Below, piece by piece: positions 41,682-50,955 of a DNA stretch of 64,000 nt; the first letter of the stretch is position 1, and every line of letters starts with the position of its first letter. This DNA comes from JANOZM01 sp031429355. GTDB lineage: Bacteria; Pseudomonadota; Gammaproteobacteria; Burkholderiales; Burkholderiaceae_E. The notes beneath the pieces are model-generated. The model saw nothing but the letters and a program-made list of their open reading frames with translations, ran no database searches and was not told the DNA's origin. The DNA is taken from positions 96,207-160,206 of the forward strand of contig JANOZM010000012.1 of assembly GCA_031429355.1 (NCBI GenBank). Reading direction: 5' to 3'. A program made the translations under genes and the position numbers.

Positions 41682-42506
41682 TTAAAAGCTAACCACTCGT
41701 GGTGATGTGCTCATTCCGGAGTTTTGTAACCAGCTAAAAACAGAATCGACAGTTACAGTTTCTATTCGGTCAGCAAAACGTTTCTCATTAGGGTGGTCAT
41801 CAAAGGCTACATTGGCCGACGTAATGCGACCACCGAGGCGGGTTAGGGCACTAATGTTTAACACCGAAGGTTGGTATCCTTTATATTGGAGCCATGATTG
41901 TGCTTGTTGCCTTGTTTGAATGGCCGGGCCGATAGCGCCTGCAAGCGTTTCAAGCGCCCACTGATTGCTTTGTTGATAGCATAGTGACCATGGATAACTC
42001 ACCATGTTATAGGCACGTTGGTTGAACGCCGCCACGCGATTGTTGTCTTCTAAAAGTGCCTTTATTTTTGTTTGAATTTCTCGGTTAGGAACTACCCAAG
42101 CGGCTTCGTAGCGAAAAGGGTCGTCTAGAAAAAAATCCCCTAAACCTTGGCGAAATAAAAAGGCATTTGCAGTACCACAAGTATTTAGTTTGTGTGTCAC
42201 CACCCAAACGCCGTCAGCACCGCGATGGGCAAAGCCGAGGTGAGAGTATTGCAAACCGTAACGACTTAAGTCCTGCCCCGCGCGCGCAAGTATGACCAAT
42301 TGCGTATTATTCGATTGAAATTCTGCATTTAGCAAGTGCATCGTGCGCTCTGCAAGACTGAGGCTTCGTTGAATCATTTGCGGCGTAGTAGTTTTGTTTG
42401 TTTCGCAACTTCGGCCTGCCATTGCATAGTTAGAAACAGTAAGTGCCCAAACGCAAGCCAAACCTAGGCTAAAGTTTGAAATAATTTTACAGAGTGATTT
42501 TTTCAT
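41682..42506 (-). CDS. DUF2145 family secreted protein
   Basis: A 274-residue exported protein with signal peptide (MKKSLCKIISNFSLGLACVW...NYAMAG). DUF2145 features: VILARAGQDLSRYGLQYSHL, GFAHRGADGVWVVTHKLNTC, GLGDFFLDDPFRYEAAWVVP. The fold resembles cysteine-protease-like NlpC/P60 relatives (H in QYSHLGF), but I cannot assign activity. ATG 42506 has GGGAG 13 bases upstream; an earlier frame start to 42626 overlaps the next gene. It follows the 42520-42993 gene with a 13-base gap, forming an operon. Confidence 0.82.
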   Translation of the reverse strand: MKKSLCKIISNFSLGLACVWALTVSNYAMAGRSCETNKTTTPQMIQRSLSLAERTMHLLNAEFQSNNTQLVILARAGQDLSRYGLQYSHLGFAHRGADGVWVVTHKLNTCGTANAFLFRQGLGDFFLDDPFRYEAAWVVPNREIQTKIKALLEDNNRVAAFNQRAYNMVSYPWSLCYQQSNQWALETLAGAIGPAIQTRQQAQSWLQYKGYQPSVLNISALTRLGGRITSANVAFDDHPNEKRFADRIETVTVDSVFSWLQNSGMSTSPRVVSF

Positions 42507-42519
42507 GATGAGCACTCCC

Positions 42520-42993
42520 TTAAAAAGTGATGCGTTCGTTGCGTAGTAAAGATCGGCCAATTTCATTCGGAATAAAAGCAATTGCGGTACCCGAAGCAAT
42601 AAGAATGATTCCAGCACTGATGGCACTAACCATCACTGCACTACCGACGACTAACGATGCTGCTTGTACGCCTTTGCCTGCTATTTCGATCACTGCCGAG
42701 GCGCCGTCGGAAGCTCGTTCAAGAACATAGATAGTCCCTCTTGCAGTGCTCTCCACGGTCTTTATAATTAAATAGGAGCCGCTTACAGCAAAAGCGATTG
42801 GAATAGAAGCAATTGTCCCCGCGACCATACTGGCCCCGGAACCAGCCACAACTATCGAGCCAATTGGGAGCATAGATACCGCGACTGACGTTTCGCTTTG
42901 AGCGTACGTCGAAGTGGATAACAATGTACTGCTGGAGAAGATTGCGGTAACCAGTAGACTAGAAACTAATTTTTTAAGTTGAGTTGAGTTCAT
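42520..42993 (-). CDS. Small exported Gly/Ser-rich membrane protein paired with DUF2145
   Basis: A 157-residue protein with an N-terminal signal (LVSSLLVTAIFSSSTLL...YAQSE) and three further hydrophobic segments rich in Ala/Ile/Val/Ser. AGGAG precedes ATG 42993. It lies directly upstream of the DUF2145 gene and such pairing is seen in other proteobacteria, in my recollection. No motif points to function. Confidence 0.6.
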   Translation of the reverse strand: MNSTQLKKLVSSLLVTAIFSSSTLLSTSTYAQSETSVAVSMLPIGSIVVAGSGASMVAGTIASIPIAFAVSGSYLIIKTVESTARGTIYVLERASDGASAVIEIAGKGVQAASLVVGSAVMVSAISAGIILIASGTAIAFIPNEIGRSLLRNERITF

Positions 42994-43207
42994 CAAACGC
43001 TCCTGAAGTTGAGAAGCTTCAGTATCAGGGTGTTTTAAAATTGACCGGTGCTCGATGACGAGAGTACTGCCAACGAGCGCTTTGGGTATTAATTAACACT
43101 ACGAATTTGATGAAACCATAATTTCTTCGGGCTGATTAAATGTGCTATTTTCGAAACGAGTGCTAATTGCCTCCAAGCTATTTCAATAATTAGACCGAAC
43201 CTATTTT

Positions 43208-44170
43208 ATGAGCGTCAACAGCTTGACCAACGAAGCAACCGCAGTATTTAGTGCCCTTCAAACGGCACAGCTTTTGCCGTATGGGCCACTCTCCGACGAG
43301 ATCGCTCAAGTTTTAGTTGACCCCAGCGTTCAAGTGCCAGCCCGTTTGGTCCATGCTTTGTCAGGAGGCGGAAGTTTATTTGTAATGCCTGCCAGCGATA
43401 GTCAAGTAGCGATCACTAAACTAATTACCTATTCACCTGCAAATTTATCGATGGATTCCGGTAAACGTTTACCGGCGATTCAAGGCGATGTTGTTGTGTT
43501 TGATGTAATGACCGGAAGTCGCAAAATGCTATTGGATGGGCCTACCGTTACCGCGCGCCGTACTGCAGCGGTCTCGCTTTTAGCAGCGCGATCGCTCGCG
43601 GTGCAGCCGCAAGGGCGCTTGTTAATAGTTGGCGCTGGTGTGCAAGGTAAAGCGCACTTAGAAGCTTTCGCCCAGGGCTTGGGTACACGTGATGTAGTAA
43701 TTGCATCACGCAGCGCTGCAAGTGCCGAAGCGTTGGCTGCGCACGCGCGTACATTAGGACTAAGTGCGCAGATCACCACAAAACCAAACGAAGCGCTGCT
43801 CGATTGTCCGATGGTCATTACTTGCACACCGGCGAGCGCGGTTGTTCTTTCTGCGCGCCCGAGGGCCGACACTTTCGTTGCGGCAGTCGGTGCGTTCACC
43901 CCAAAAATGATCGAACTTGGTCGGGAATTTTGTTATTACTTTCACGAGCATGGTCGAATTGTTGTAGACACTGCCGATGCTTGTCATGAGGCCGGCGATT
44001 TAATACAGGCGCAATTGGATATTGCCAAGCGACAGACTTTGGCCGATTTAGTTCGAGCTGCTTCTATCCCGGCGGGGGCGGTGCTGTTTAAAAGTTGTGG
44101 GTGGGCCGGCTGGGATCTGGCTGCAGCTCGATTAGCTCTTAGTCGATTGGTCAATGATTCAGCTGCCTGA
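43208..44170 (+). CDS. lhpI: Ornithine cyclodeaminase/mu-crystallin family reductase, LhpI-like
   Basis: A 320-residue NAD(P)H-dependent enzyme. The Rossmann motif is LLIVGAGVQGKAHLEAFAQG; substrate-side features are the N-terminal lysine region in AITKLITYSP and RRTAAVSLLAARSLA. The family includes ornithine cyclodeaminase and delta1-pyrroline-2-carboxylate reductase; the shorter form and the run LDGPTVTARRTAAVS point to the latter (LhpI) type, which reduces P2C and Pip2C to proline and pipecolate. Neighbours do not encode hydroxyproline catabolism, so the assignment is by sequence alone. It is monocistronic. Confidence 0.75.
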   Translation: MSVNSLTNEATAVFSALQTAQLLPYGPLSDEIAQVLVDPSVQVPARLVHALSGGGSLFVMPASDSQVAITKLITYSPANLSMDSGKRLPAIQGDVVVFDVMTGSRKMLLDGPTVTARRTAAVSLLAARSLAVQPQGRLLIVGAGVQGKAHLEAFAQGLGTRDVVIASRSAASAEALAAHARTLGLSAQITTKPNEALLDCPMVITCTPASAVVLSARPRADTFVAAVGAFTPKMIELGREFCYYFHEHGRIVVDTADACHEAGDLIQAQLDIAKRQTLADLVRAASIPAGAVLFKSCGWAGWDLAAARLALSRLVNDSAA

Positions 44171-44514
44171 AGTGCGCACCTTCATCACTATTAGCGTCGT
44201 ACCAACTTGATTGGTATCGCATTGAAAGAAGGGCATCTGCATAGCTGAATACTTTGCGAGTCAATTGGATAACTACCGCAACTAGTCAGTTTCCAATACC
44301 AGTTGTTGTACATAGTGCAACTGGAATCATTGGCTTCATCAATGTTTAAAAAACGCAGCTTCGGTCAATACGACAAAGTCCGCAGTGGGTACACCAGTCT
44401 TCAATGATCTCTGGAGTTTTAGTGTTCTTGGCAAATTTGCGTTCAAAGTTTCGCGAGATTTTCGTTCGGGAAAGGCTTTGAAATCTGATTGCATTCCGAT
44501 GTCATAATTCGAGC
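44171..44514. other. Intergenic, no gene seen
   Basis: 344 bases between lhpI and the acyl-CoA ligase. No frame encodes a recognisable product. The ligase ATG at 44515 has only a weak purine run (GAGCATG) ahead of it. Confidence 0.3.
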
Positions 44515-46236
44515 ATGAAAGATTACCCATCGCTTCCGGTCCACTATCCGCTTGAAGAACGAACAGTAGGTCGACTTTTGGCCGATAAGGCAAGACGAAT
44601 TCCGCAGCAAACTTTCCTGCTATGGCAGGGGCAAAAGTTTAGTTACGCGCAGCTAGAATCAATAACCAATCGCTACGCCAACGGATTTTCAAAGTTGGGT
44701 ATTGGCCATGGTGACCATGTTGCTGTGATGTTGCCCAACGGACCTGAGTTTTTCTGGGTAGTTTGGGGGCTGGCTAAGTTGGGTGCCGTGGGGGTGCCAT
44801 TGAATACCGCGGCCAAAGGCGACATGCTCAGCTACTTTGTTAACCAATCGGATAGTGTTTGTATGGTGGTCGATCAACAATGGTTGGATCGACTTGTACC
44901 TTTTGCCAATGCGTTGCCCAAGGTTAAGCAATTTTTGGTCGCGCAATGTAGAGAAATAAGTACTGGGCAAGCTGCGAACCCAAGCGAAACACAAAATGCG
45001 GTTCAATCTAACCCGCCTCTGGGCTCATCGATAGCTTTCAGTACTAAAGACAACATCAGCGAGTTTGCCGTAATTCTAGACCTTGAAAAGATCGTATCGA
45101 ACGACGATACAGCCCCGCCACTCGATCGAGTCAAGCATAGCGATCCTCATCTTATCGTGTACACCTCGGGTACTACGGGGCCATCAAAGGGTGTAATGTG
45201 CCCACATTCGCAAGCGCTTTTTGTAGGTATGCAAATAGCCAGCGACTATGGCTATAAAACTGACGATGTGCTGTATACCTGCTTGCCACTTTTTCACGTT
45301 AATGCGTTATGGTATTCCAGCTGTGCAGCGATTTGGGCCGAGTGCAGCATCGCTTTATCGGCGCGTTTTTCGGCAAGCGCTTTTTGGGACGAAATTTGTA
45401 CCACGGGCGCGACCCAGTTTAATGCCTTGGGTGCTATGGGCAACATTATTGTTCAAATTCCGCCTGGCAATTACGAGCGCGAACATCGCTTACGCCAATG
45501 CATGCTGGTACCCGTGCAAAAGGCGCTTTATGATCAGGTTCGGCTACGGTATGGCGTAAAAATTACCGCCGTCTTTGCTATGACGGAAAATTTTGCGGTG
45601 ACTAATTTTTTACCCGACGATCGTGCAGATAAAGTTGGCTCGGCAGGTTCCCCACGGTTTGCTTCATTACTCAAGATTGTCAATGACGAAGGGGTAGAGC
45701 TTTTTGCCGGAGAAGTCGGTGAAATATTAATGAAACCCGCGCAAGCGGGAAGCATGATGCTGGGCTATTACAATATGCCTGAAGCAACGGCTTTAGCGTT
45801 TCGTGATGGTTGGTTTTGCACTGGTGATCGAGGCTACCTTGATAGTGACGGCTACTTGTATTTTGTGGACCGTAAAAAGGAAGCCATACGTCGGCGAGGC
45901 GAAAACATTTCGGCCTACGAGGTAGAAATGATACTTTGCAAACATCCAGCGATTTTGGAAGTGGCGGCTATTGCCGTGCCATCAGAAATGAGTGAGGATG
46001 AAGTCATGGTGTATGTAGTTGCTAAACCCAGTCAAACACTAACTGAGCGTGAGGTGGTCGCGTTTGGCATTGAGCACATGAACTATTTCATGGTGCCACG
46101 CTTTGTTTCCTTTATCGATCAATTACCTAAAACTGCAACCGAAAAAATCGAGAAGTACAAACTTCAGCAAGACGCAAAGGCGCGCCGTGATAGCCTTTGG
46201 GACCGCGAGCGCGAAGGCATCGTGCTTCCGCGGTAA
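44515..46236 (+). CDS. AMP-dependent acyl-CoA ligase, CaiC-like
   Basis: A 573-residue ANL-superfamily ligase. The AMP-binding P-loop is VYTSGTTGPSKGVMCPHSQA, the A5-like region VFAMTENF, then GDRGYLDSDGYLYFVDRKKE and RRRGENISAYEVE, ending with the catalytic lysine region LPKTATEKIEKYKL. The set resembles crotonobetaine/carnitine-CoA ligases and other short-chain acid activators. The reaction is acid plus ATP plus CoA to acyl-CoA. It heads a block with a thiolase-like protein and a DUF35 protein (gap 72 bases). Substrate unknown. Confidence 0.87.
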   Translation: MKDYPSLPVHYPLEERTVGRLLADKARRIPQQTFLLWQGQKFSYAQLESITNRYANGFSKLGIGHGDHVAVMLPNGPEFFWVVWGLAKLGAVGVPLNTAAKGDMLSYFVNQSDSVCMVVDQQWLDRLVPFANALPKVKQFLVAQCREISTGQAANPSETQNAVQSNPPLGSSIAFSTKDNISEFAVILDLEKIVSNDDTAPPLDRVKHSDPHLIVYTSGTTGPSKGVMCPHSQALFVGMQIASDYGYKTDDVLYTCLPLFHVNALWYSSCAAIWAECSIALSARFSASAFWDEICTTGATQFNALGAMGNIIVQIPPGNYEREHRLRQCMLVPVQKALYDQVRLRYGVKITAVFAMTENFAVTNFLPDDRADKVGSAGSPRFASLLKIVNDEGVELFAGEVGEILMKPAQAGSMMLGYYNMPEATALAFRDGWFCTGDRGYLDSDGYLYFVDRKKEAIRRRGENISAYEVEMILCKHPAILEVAAIAVPSEMSEDEVMVYVVAKPSQTLTEREVVAFGIEHMNYFMVPRFVSFIDQLPKTATEKIEKYKLQQDAKARRDSLWDREREGIVLPR

Positions 46237-46270
46237 GCTTAGTTTGTTAAGCTAAGTTTGTTAAGCATAA
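46234..46270. repeat. Short direct repeat after the ligase gene
   Basis: Two near-identical 14-base units (TTAGTTTGTTAAGC and TAAGTTTGTTAAGC) follow the stop codon; GCTTA/TAAGC within them can also form small stems. Probably minor, possibly a weak terminator. Confidence 0.35.
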
Positions 46271-46308
46271 GCAGCGAATCACAATAATCAGTTTAAATTA
46301 AAGTTGAC

Positions 46309-47496
46309 ATGAAAAACGCTGCAATTTTAGGTTACGCCGCGGTTCCAGTTGGTTCATACCAACGGCGTACGGGCGACGAAGCAGTACTCGAACATGAACT
46401 TGCCAGTAGCGTTGTGCGCGAAGCGATGACGATGGCAGGTCTGGGTAAAGAGGAAATCGACGGTGTAATAGTTGCCCACCCCGGCGACCATACGCGCCAA
46501 GGTTATTTCCATACATTTTTAACGGCCTATCTGGGCATACGCGCACGCGCAAGTGTAATGCAAGTACTTGGTAATGGCATGACTGGCGGACATTGTTTTG
46601 ATCAAGCCGTGTTGCAAGTGGCCAGTGGGCAATCGTTGTGTACGCTTGCAGTAGGTGCGCATTTTGAAACCGCCATACCTACTGCAACGCATTTAGACTA
46701 CAGCATTCGGCTCACGGGCGATGTCGATTTTCAATCGATCTTTGGTGCCGTGCCAATTGCGTGGTATGCCATGGATGCGCAACGCTATCTTTACGAATAC
46801 GGCGTGCCACGAGCAACGCTTGCGTCAATAGCAGTAAAAAATCGCGAGCATGCGATTCGAAATCCCTTGGCTCAATATCGCTCCCTACTAAGCCTTGATG
46901 ATGTTTTAAATGCTCGCCCCATTGTAGATCCGCTGGGTCTTTATGAAGTACCCGGACGAGCCGATGGAGCGGCAGCAATAGTGATTGTTAGTGAAGACCT
47001 TGCAAAGGCCAGTGGCAGGCCCTATGTACTTGTTCGATCGCGTGGATTTGAGCACGAGGGGCAACATCAAATGTCAGATCAAGGCGGCGATGCGCTCGAT
47101 TACGATACGCTCCGGCAAGCGTCGCGTCGTGCCTTGTTAGATGCCAAATTAAATCTAACTGATATCGGCACATTTCAGCTTTATGCGCCGTGCACTGTAG
47201 TTGAAGCGCTAGCAAGCGAAGCTCTAGGCCTGTTTAAATCGGGGCAGGGTGCCGATGCAGCGCGTGCTGGTACGACCCGCTTTGATGGATCAAACCCAAT
47301 CAATACCTGTGGTGGTTGCCTATCGCGCGGACACCCGCCCGAAGTGTCGCCACTTTACGATGTAATTGAAGCCTGCACGCAACTGCTGGGGCGTGCGAAC
47401 GAGCGACAGGTCGCACGGCATGAATTTGCATTAACCGCGAGTGAGCTTGGTAAATACAACGCGGCCCTAGTGCACGTATTACAGGCGCAACAATGA
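46309..47496 (+). CDS. Thiolase-like protein lacking the nucleophilic cysteine (lipid-transfer/aldolase type)
   Basis: A 395-residue thiolase-fold protein. In thiolases a cysteine sits in N-C-A-T/S-G; here the aligned run reads GNGMTGGHC, so the cysteine position is G90. The C-terminal CGG-type block NTCGGCLSRGHPPEVSPLYD is kept, with its histidine. Thiolase-like proteins without the cysteine, such as Ltp2 in actinobacterial steroid side-chain breakdown, act as retro-aldolases together with a DUF35 partner, and a DUF35 gene overlaps this one by 4 bases. I therefore favour an aldolase over a thiolase. Substrate unknown. Confidence 0.8.
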   Translation: MKNAAILGYAAVPVGSYQRRTGDEAVLEHELASSVVREAMTMAGLGKEEIDGVIVAHPGDHTRQGYFHTFLTAYLGIRARASVMQVLGNGMTGGHCFDQAVLQVASGQSLCTLAVGAHFETAIPTATHLDYSIRLTGDVDFQSIFGAVPIAWYAMDAQRYLYEYGVPRATLASIAVKNREHAIRNPLAQYRSLLSLDDVLNARPIVDPLGLYEVPGRADGAAAIVIVSEDLAKASGRPYVLVRSRGFEHEGQHQMSDQGGDALDYDTLRQASRRALLDAKLNLTDIGTFQLYAPCTVVEALASEALGLFKSGQGADAARAGTTRFDGSNPINTCGGCLSRGHPPEVSPLYDVIEACTQLLGRANERQVARHEFALTASELGKYNAALVHVLQAQQ

Positions 47497-47951
47497 TAAA
47501 TCGGTTACCAGAAGTTCGCATGATTGGACCGCGCCCCTTTTCTCCACGCGTTTCAGGTTATACCCAGCCCTTTTGGCAAGCGCTAGACGAGGGGCGTTTG
47601 CTAAGCACGCGCTGTAACGCTTGTGGTCAACAAAGCTTTCCACCGCGCAACTTGTGTCGAGGCTGCTGGAGTACCTCCCTACAGTGGGTAGAATTAAGCG
47701 CCAAAGGCACGCTTTACAGCTTCACACGCATTCATATTGCGCCCCAGGCTTTCCGGTCCGATGCGCCTTACGCAATTGGTATTATCGATCTTGAAAAGGG
47801 CCCCCGCTTAATGTGCCGCCTTATCGGCGAAATTAGTGCGGTGCATATGGGTGCAAGTGTGAGTATGCTTGTATTACGTTATGACGATGGGCCATTGTTT
47901 GGAGCACGACTAAGTATCAATGAAAGCAATCGAACATCGCAACCGATTTAA
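47493..47951 (+). CDS. DUF35 OB-fold zinc-ribbon protein
   Basis: A 152-residue partner protein. The zinc ribbon is CNACGQQSFPPRNLCRGC (two CxxC pairs), followed by an OB-fold acyl-CoA-binding domain (GTLYSFTRIHI, AIGIIDLEKGPRLMCRLI). DUF35 proteins bind thiolase-like enzymes and are needed for their activity, notably in aldolase complexes. It overlaps the thiolase-like gene by 4 bases, so equal production is likely. The stop is 15 bases from the convergent gene. Confidence 0.88.
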   Translation: MINRLPEVRMIGPRPFSPRVSGYTQPFWQALDEGRLLSTRCNACGQQSFPPRNLCRGCWSTSLQWVELSAKGTLYSFTRIHIAPQAFRSDAPYAIGIIDLEKGPRLMCRLIGEISAVHMGASVSMLVLRYDDGPLFGARLSINESNRTSQPI

Positions 47952-47966
47952 ATAAAATAAAACAAT

Positions 47967-48623
47967 TTAGCGTTGCCAGTTTTGCAGTACATCCGATTCG
48001 ATAATTTCTACTCGTGCTGTCATTACATTTAAACGTTCCACCATGCAGCTAGCTACGGCTTCAGCTGAAATCGCGCGATACTTTTTAGGGATTAATGGTT
48101 TAAATATTGATGCAATTGAAAGTGCAATACCTTCTCCGGGACGACTTGCTTGACCCAACGCAGCACGATCGCCAGCTAAAAAAGATGGACGAACAATTAA
48201 CAAATGTCCAAAACCAAGTGCTTTTAAAGACTCTTCCATTTGCCCTTTAGTTCGGCTATAAAACACAGTGCTTTTACTGCTTGCGCCAAGTGAGGAGACT
48301 ACTGCCATTCTAGTAGCACCAGCACGCTTCGCGGCAATGGCTGAATTGACGACATGGTCAAAATCGACGGTTTTAAACGCCGCTTCAGATCCAGCAGTTT
48401 TAATCGTTGTGCCAAGAGCGCAAAAAAGATCGTCACAAAAGGGCCAAGGTTTTTCGTGCCAATTTCCAGAAAAATCGGTTAATAGATTCTCGGTGTTTTT
48501 TGGAAAATCACTTAACGGTTTACGCGAAACCGCATAAACTTTTGCATAGCTTTCAGCAAGCCGTGCTTGTAGAGCTTTTCCAATTAGGCCTGAAGAGCCT
48601 ACAAGTAGTGCGGTTGTGTTCAT
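47967..48623 (-). CDS. NAD(P)-binding oxidoreductase-like protein (TIP30/HTATIP2 type)
   Basis: A 218-residue extended short-chain-dehydrogenase-like protein. The dinucleotide motif is ALLVGSSGLIGKALQARL; LFCALGTTIKTAGSEAAF and the active-site-like FYSRTKGQMEESL (Tyr-x3-Lys) follow. It matches the TIP30/NmrA-like group by pattern, which often acts as a redox sensor or small reductase. Function unknown. Confidence 0.8.
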   Translation of the reverse strand: MNTTALLVGSSGLIGKALQARLAESYAKVYAVSRKPLSDFPKNTENLLTDFSGNWHEKPWPFCDDLFCALGTTIKTAGSEAAFKTVDFDHVVNSAIAAKRAGATRMAVVSSLGASSKSTVFYSRTKGQMEESLKALGFGHLLIVRPSFLAGDRAALGQASRPGEGIALSIASIFKPLIPKKYRAISAEAVASCMVERLNVMTARVEIIESDVLQNWQR

Positions 48624-48735
48624 TGGTGAATCATAATACGCTAGTTGTTAAGCTATAGCGCGAATGGTGGTATTGCAACGGCAAGCAATAAAACGCGAAT
48701 CGTGTATTAAACCGCCTTACCTTAGGAATTTAAAA

Positions 48736-49218
48736 ATGAATGACACACTTTTATGGATTTTGTCTGGCACTTTAATTATTGTAGGGTTGGCGGGTACGGT
48801 ACTGCCGGCCTTGCCTGGAACGCTGTTTGTGTTGGCTGGAATCGTTTTAGGTGCTTGGATTGACGACTTTACGCGTATCAGTTGGTTTAGCGTCGTGGCA
48901 GTGGCGGTGTTAGCCGCTATTGCGTTACTCCTTGACTATGTTGCAGGCTTATTAGGCGCAAAGAAGGCCGGAGCCAGTCGCTACGCGATAACAGGAGCGG
49001 CCATTGGCACAGTCATGGGAATTTTTTTGGGATTGGTAGGGGTGTTATTTATGCCCTTGGTAGGCGCTGCGTTGGGTGAGTACTTTGCCAAAAAAAATCA
49101 TCAACAAGCTATCAAGGTAGGGCTTTCAACTTGGTTAGGAATAATGGCAGGTTTAGTGGCCAAGGTAGTGATAACTTTTATCATGATTGGTGTCTTCGTT
49201 GCGGCCCTACTGATTTAA
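48736..49218 (+). CDS. DUF456 family membrane protein
   Basis: A 160-residue integral membrane protein with four or five hydrophobic segments and the DUF456 pattern: LSGTLIIVGLAGTVLPALPG, the Asp-containing second segment LGAWIDDF, LDYVAGLLGAKKAGASRYA and a Gly-rich loop GIFLGLVGVLFMPLVGAALG. Function unknown. ATG 48736 has AGGAATT upstream; an earlier frame start at 48664 has no ribosome-binding site. It converges with the efflux gene. Confidence 0.9.
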   Translation: MNDTLLWILSGTLIIVGLAGTVLPALPGTLFVLAGIVLGAWIDDFTRISWFSVVAVAVLAAIALLLDYVAGLLGAKKAGASRYAITGAAIGTVMGIFLGLVGVLFMPLVGAALGEYFAKKNHQQAIKVGLSTWLGIMAGLVAKVVITFIMIGVFVAALLI

Positions 49219-49271
49219 CACACGCAAGCTCTTGGTGGGTCTTAATGCCAGTTTATCACCATTGTTGACTT

Positions 49272-50534
49272 CTACGGCAGCGCTGGGCCTTTTGAATTTG
49301 TCCGTCGTTTTACAACGAGCTGTTGCCAGTGAAATAAACAAAAACCTATGGCCGGTAGTGCTAAGCCAGTTAAAGCCATGTTTAATAAACTGTCCCAAAT
49401 AAATGGCAGCAGAACAACTGCAAAAGTAGCGCTAATTAGGCTTTGAGTAAAAGCCGTACAGGCAGATACCATGCCTTTGCGATCCGGAGCGCTTTCGAGC
49501 ACTAATACTTGAATTGATGACAACATTGTGCCTGCGCCTAAAGTGTAAAAAAACAAAATGCAAGCGGCCCACGGAACTGGAGGGAGTATTTTTTTCTCGA
49601 CTAACACGATGGCTATTAGGTGAAATACCGCAGCTGTCACCATAATTTTAAAACCCAAATAAGTGCTGGCAGCGACGCTGCGCTTACCGGCAATTCGGCT
49701 GGATAAAAAACCACCGCACAAGGTGCCTAAAGTAAGCGGAAAAAATAAAATATAAAACGATTGTTCAGTAAGCCCCAAAAGCCGCGTTACGTAATTGGGT
49801 GCTGACAAGATGTAAATCATAAAGCCAGCCATACCGAGACACATGGCCAAGGTTAAGCGCCAAAAAACGCCTTGCGAAAAAATCTCGGTGTACCCAGCTT
49901 TTAAGTTACTGAACGACAACGGTTGACGGATAGCAATAGGAAGTGTTTCGGGCAATAAACGCCAAACTAACAAAGCAGTGCTTAAACCCATTGCAGCTAA
50001 ACCAATAAAAATACTGCGCCAGCTTGTAACCAAAAGAAGCAAACCACCAAGCACAGGGGCAATTGCCGGAGCTAGCGCAAATGCCATTGTGGCTTGCCCC
50101 ATTAGGCGCTGCGTGGCCGAGCCCGAGGTTACGTCACGAGCTACAGCACGGCCTACCGAGGCCCCAGCGCCGCTTGCTAGGCCTTGCAAAGCACGCCAAA
50201 CCCACAGTTGCTCAATAGAAGTTGCTGTGGATGCGCCAATGCTGGCAAATGCGAAAAACAAAGAGCCCGTAATAATGACTTTTTTTCGTCCCACTGCATC
50301 TGAGATTGCGCCGTGTACAAGGTTCATTATTGAGAACGCTACCAAATAGGCCGTTAATGTCGCCTGCAACTGCAAAGGAGTGGCTCTTAGGTCTCGGCTC
50401 ATTGCAGAAAAAGCCGGCAAATAAGTGTCAATCGCAAACGGCCCAACCGACATCATCAATGCCAAGAGTAATGCTAAAAACGGTATGGGATTTACTGCAG
50501 GCGGTGTCACGGAAGCTTGGTTGGGGTGATTCAT
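49272..50534 (-). CDS. Bcr/CflA family drug-efflux MFS transporter
   Basis: A 420-residue transporter with about twelve membrane helices. Major-facilitator signatures are GAISDAVGRKKVIITGSLFF (motif A) and VWRALQGLASGAGASVGRAV (motif B/C region of proton-linked drug exporters of the DHA1/Bcr subgroup). FAIDTYLPAFSAMSRDL near the N-terminus is typical of Bcr/CflA. Likely exports hydrophobic drugs such as bicyclomycin-like compounds in exchange for protons; the substrate here is unknown. Confidence 0.9.
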   Translation of the reverse strand: MNHPNQASVTPPAVNPIPFLALLLALMMSVGPFAIDTYLPAFSAMSRDLRATPLQLQATLTAYLVAFSIMNLVHGAISDAVGRKKVIITGSLFFAFASIGASTATSIEQLWVWRALQGLASGAGASVGRAVARDVTSGSATQRLMGQATMAFALAPAIAPVLGGLLLLVTSWRSIFIGLAAMGLSTALLVWRLLPETLPIAIRQPLSFSNLKAGYTEIFSQGVFWRLTLAMCLGMAGFMIYILSAPNYVTRLLGLTEQSFYILFFPLTLGTLCGGFLSSRIAGKRSVAASTYLGFKIMVTAAVFHLIAIVLVEKKILPPVPWAACILFFYTLGAGTMLSSIQVLVLESAPDRKGMVSACTAFTQSLISATFAVVLLPFIWDSLLNMALTGLALPAIGFCLFHWQQLVVKRRTNSKGPALP

Positions 50535-50584
50535 ACCGACATGATACGCTTCGGATTAAATTCGATTCGTAATAGGTTGTTTGC

Positions 50585-50929
50585 ATGGCAGATGTTCCTA
50601 AGTATTTTGAAACACCTCAAGCGCTACGCGATTGGTTTACTAAAAACGCGCAGTTTGAGTCGGCTTTGCTTGTGGGTTTTTATAAAACCAGCACTAACAC
50701 GCCCAGCATCACGCTACCAGAAGCCAGCGACGAGGCTTTATGTGTTGGATGGCATGACGTAGCGCGTCAAACTTTGGATGCCAAGCGTTATACAGTTCGC
50801 TTTACTCGGCGCAAGCAAGACTCTATTTGGACCGATGTTCAGTTAAAGCGCGTTGCAATTTTGACCGCGCAAGGCAAAATGAAGCCATCGGGGCTTGTAG
50901 TTTTTAAATCGCGGCGGCGTGAGACTTAG
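50585..50929 (+). CDS. YdeI/OmpD-associated family protein, C-terminally short
   Basis: A 114-residue protein covering the N-terminal part of the YdeI family: YFETPQALRDWFTKNAQFES, LPEASDEALCVGWHDVARQT, YTVRFTRRKQDSIWTDVQL, MKPSGLVVF. Usual members are near 190 residues, so about 70 residues of the C-terminus are missing here, and the conserved GW-I-D-G reads GWHDV. It may be decaying, or a short but functional form. The family's role is unclear. Confidence 0.7.
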   Translation: MADVPKYFETPQALRDWFTKNAQFESALLVGFYKTSTNTPSITLPEASDEALCVGWHDVARQTLDAKRYTVRFTRRKQDSIWTDVQLKRVAILTAQGKMKPSGLVVFKSRRRET

Positions 50930-50955
50930 TTGGATCACTATCGCGACGAACCAAC

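Noticed and set aside
46234..46270. Short direct repeat as a CRISPR or attachment site
   Set aside because: Only two units of 14 bases, no spacers and no tRNA or integrase nearby.
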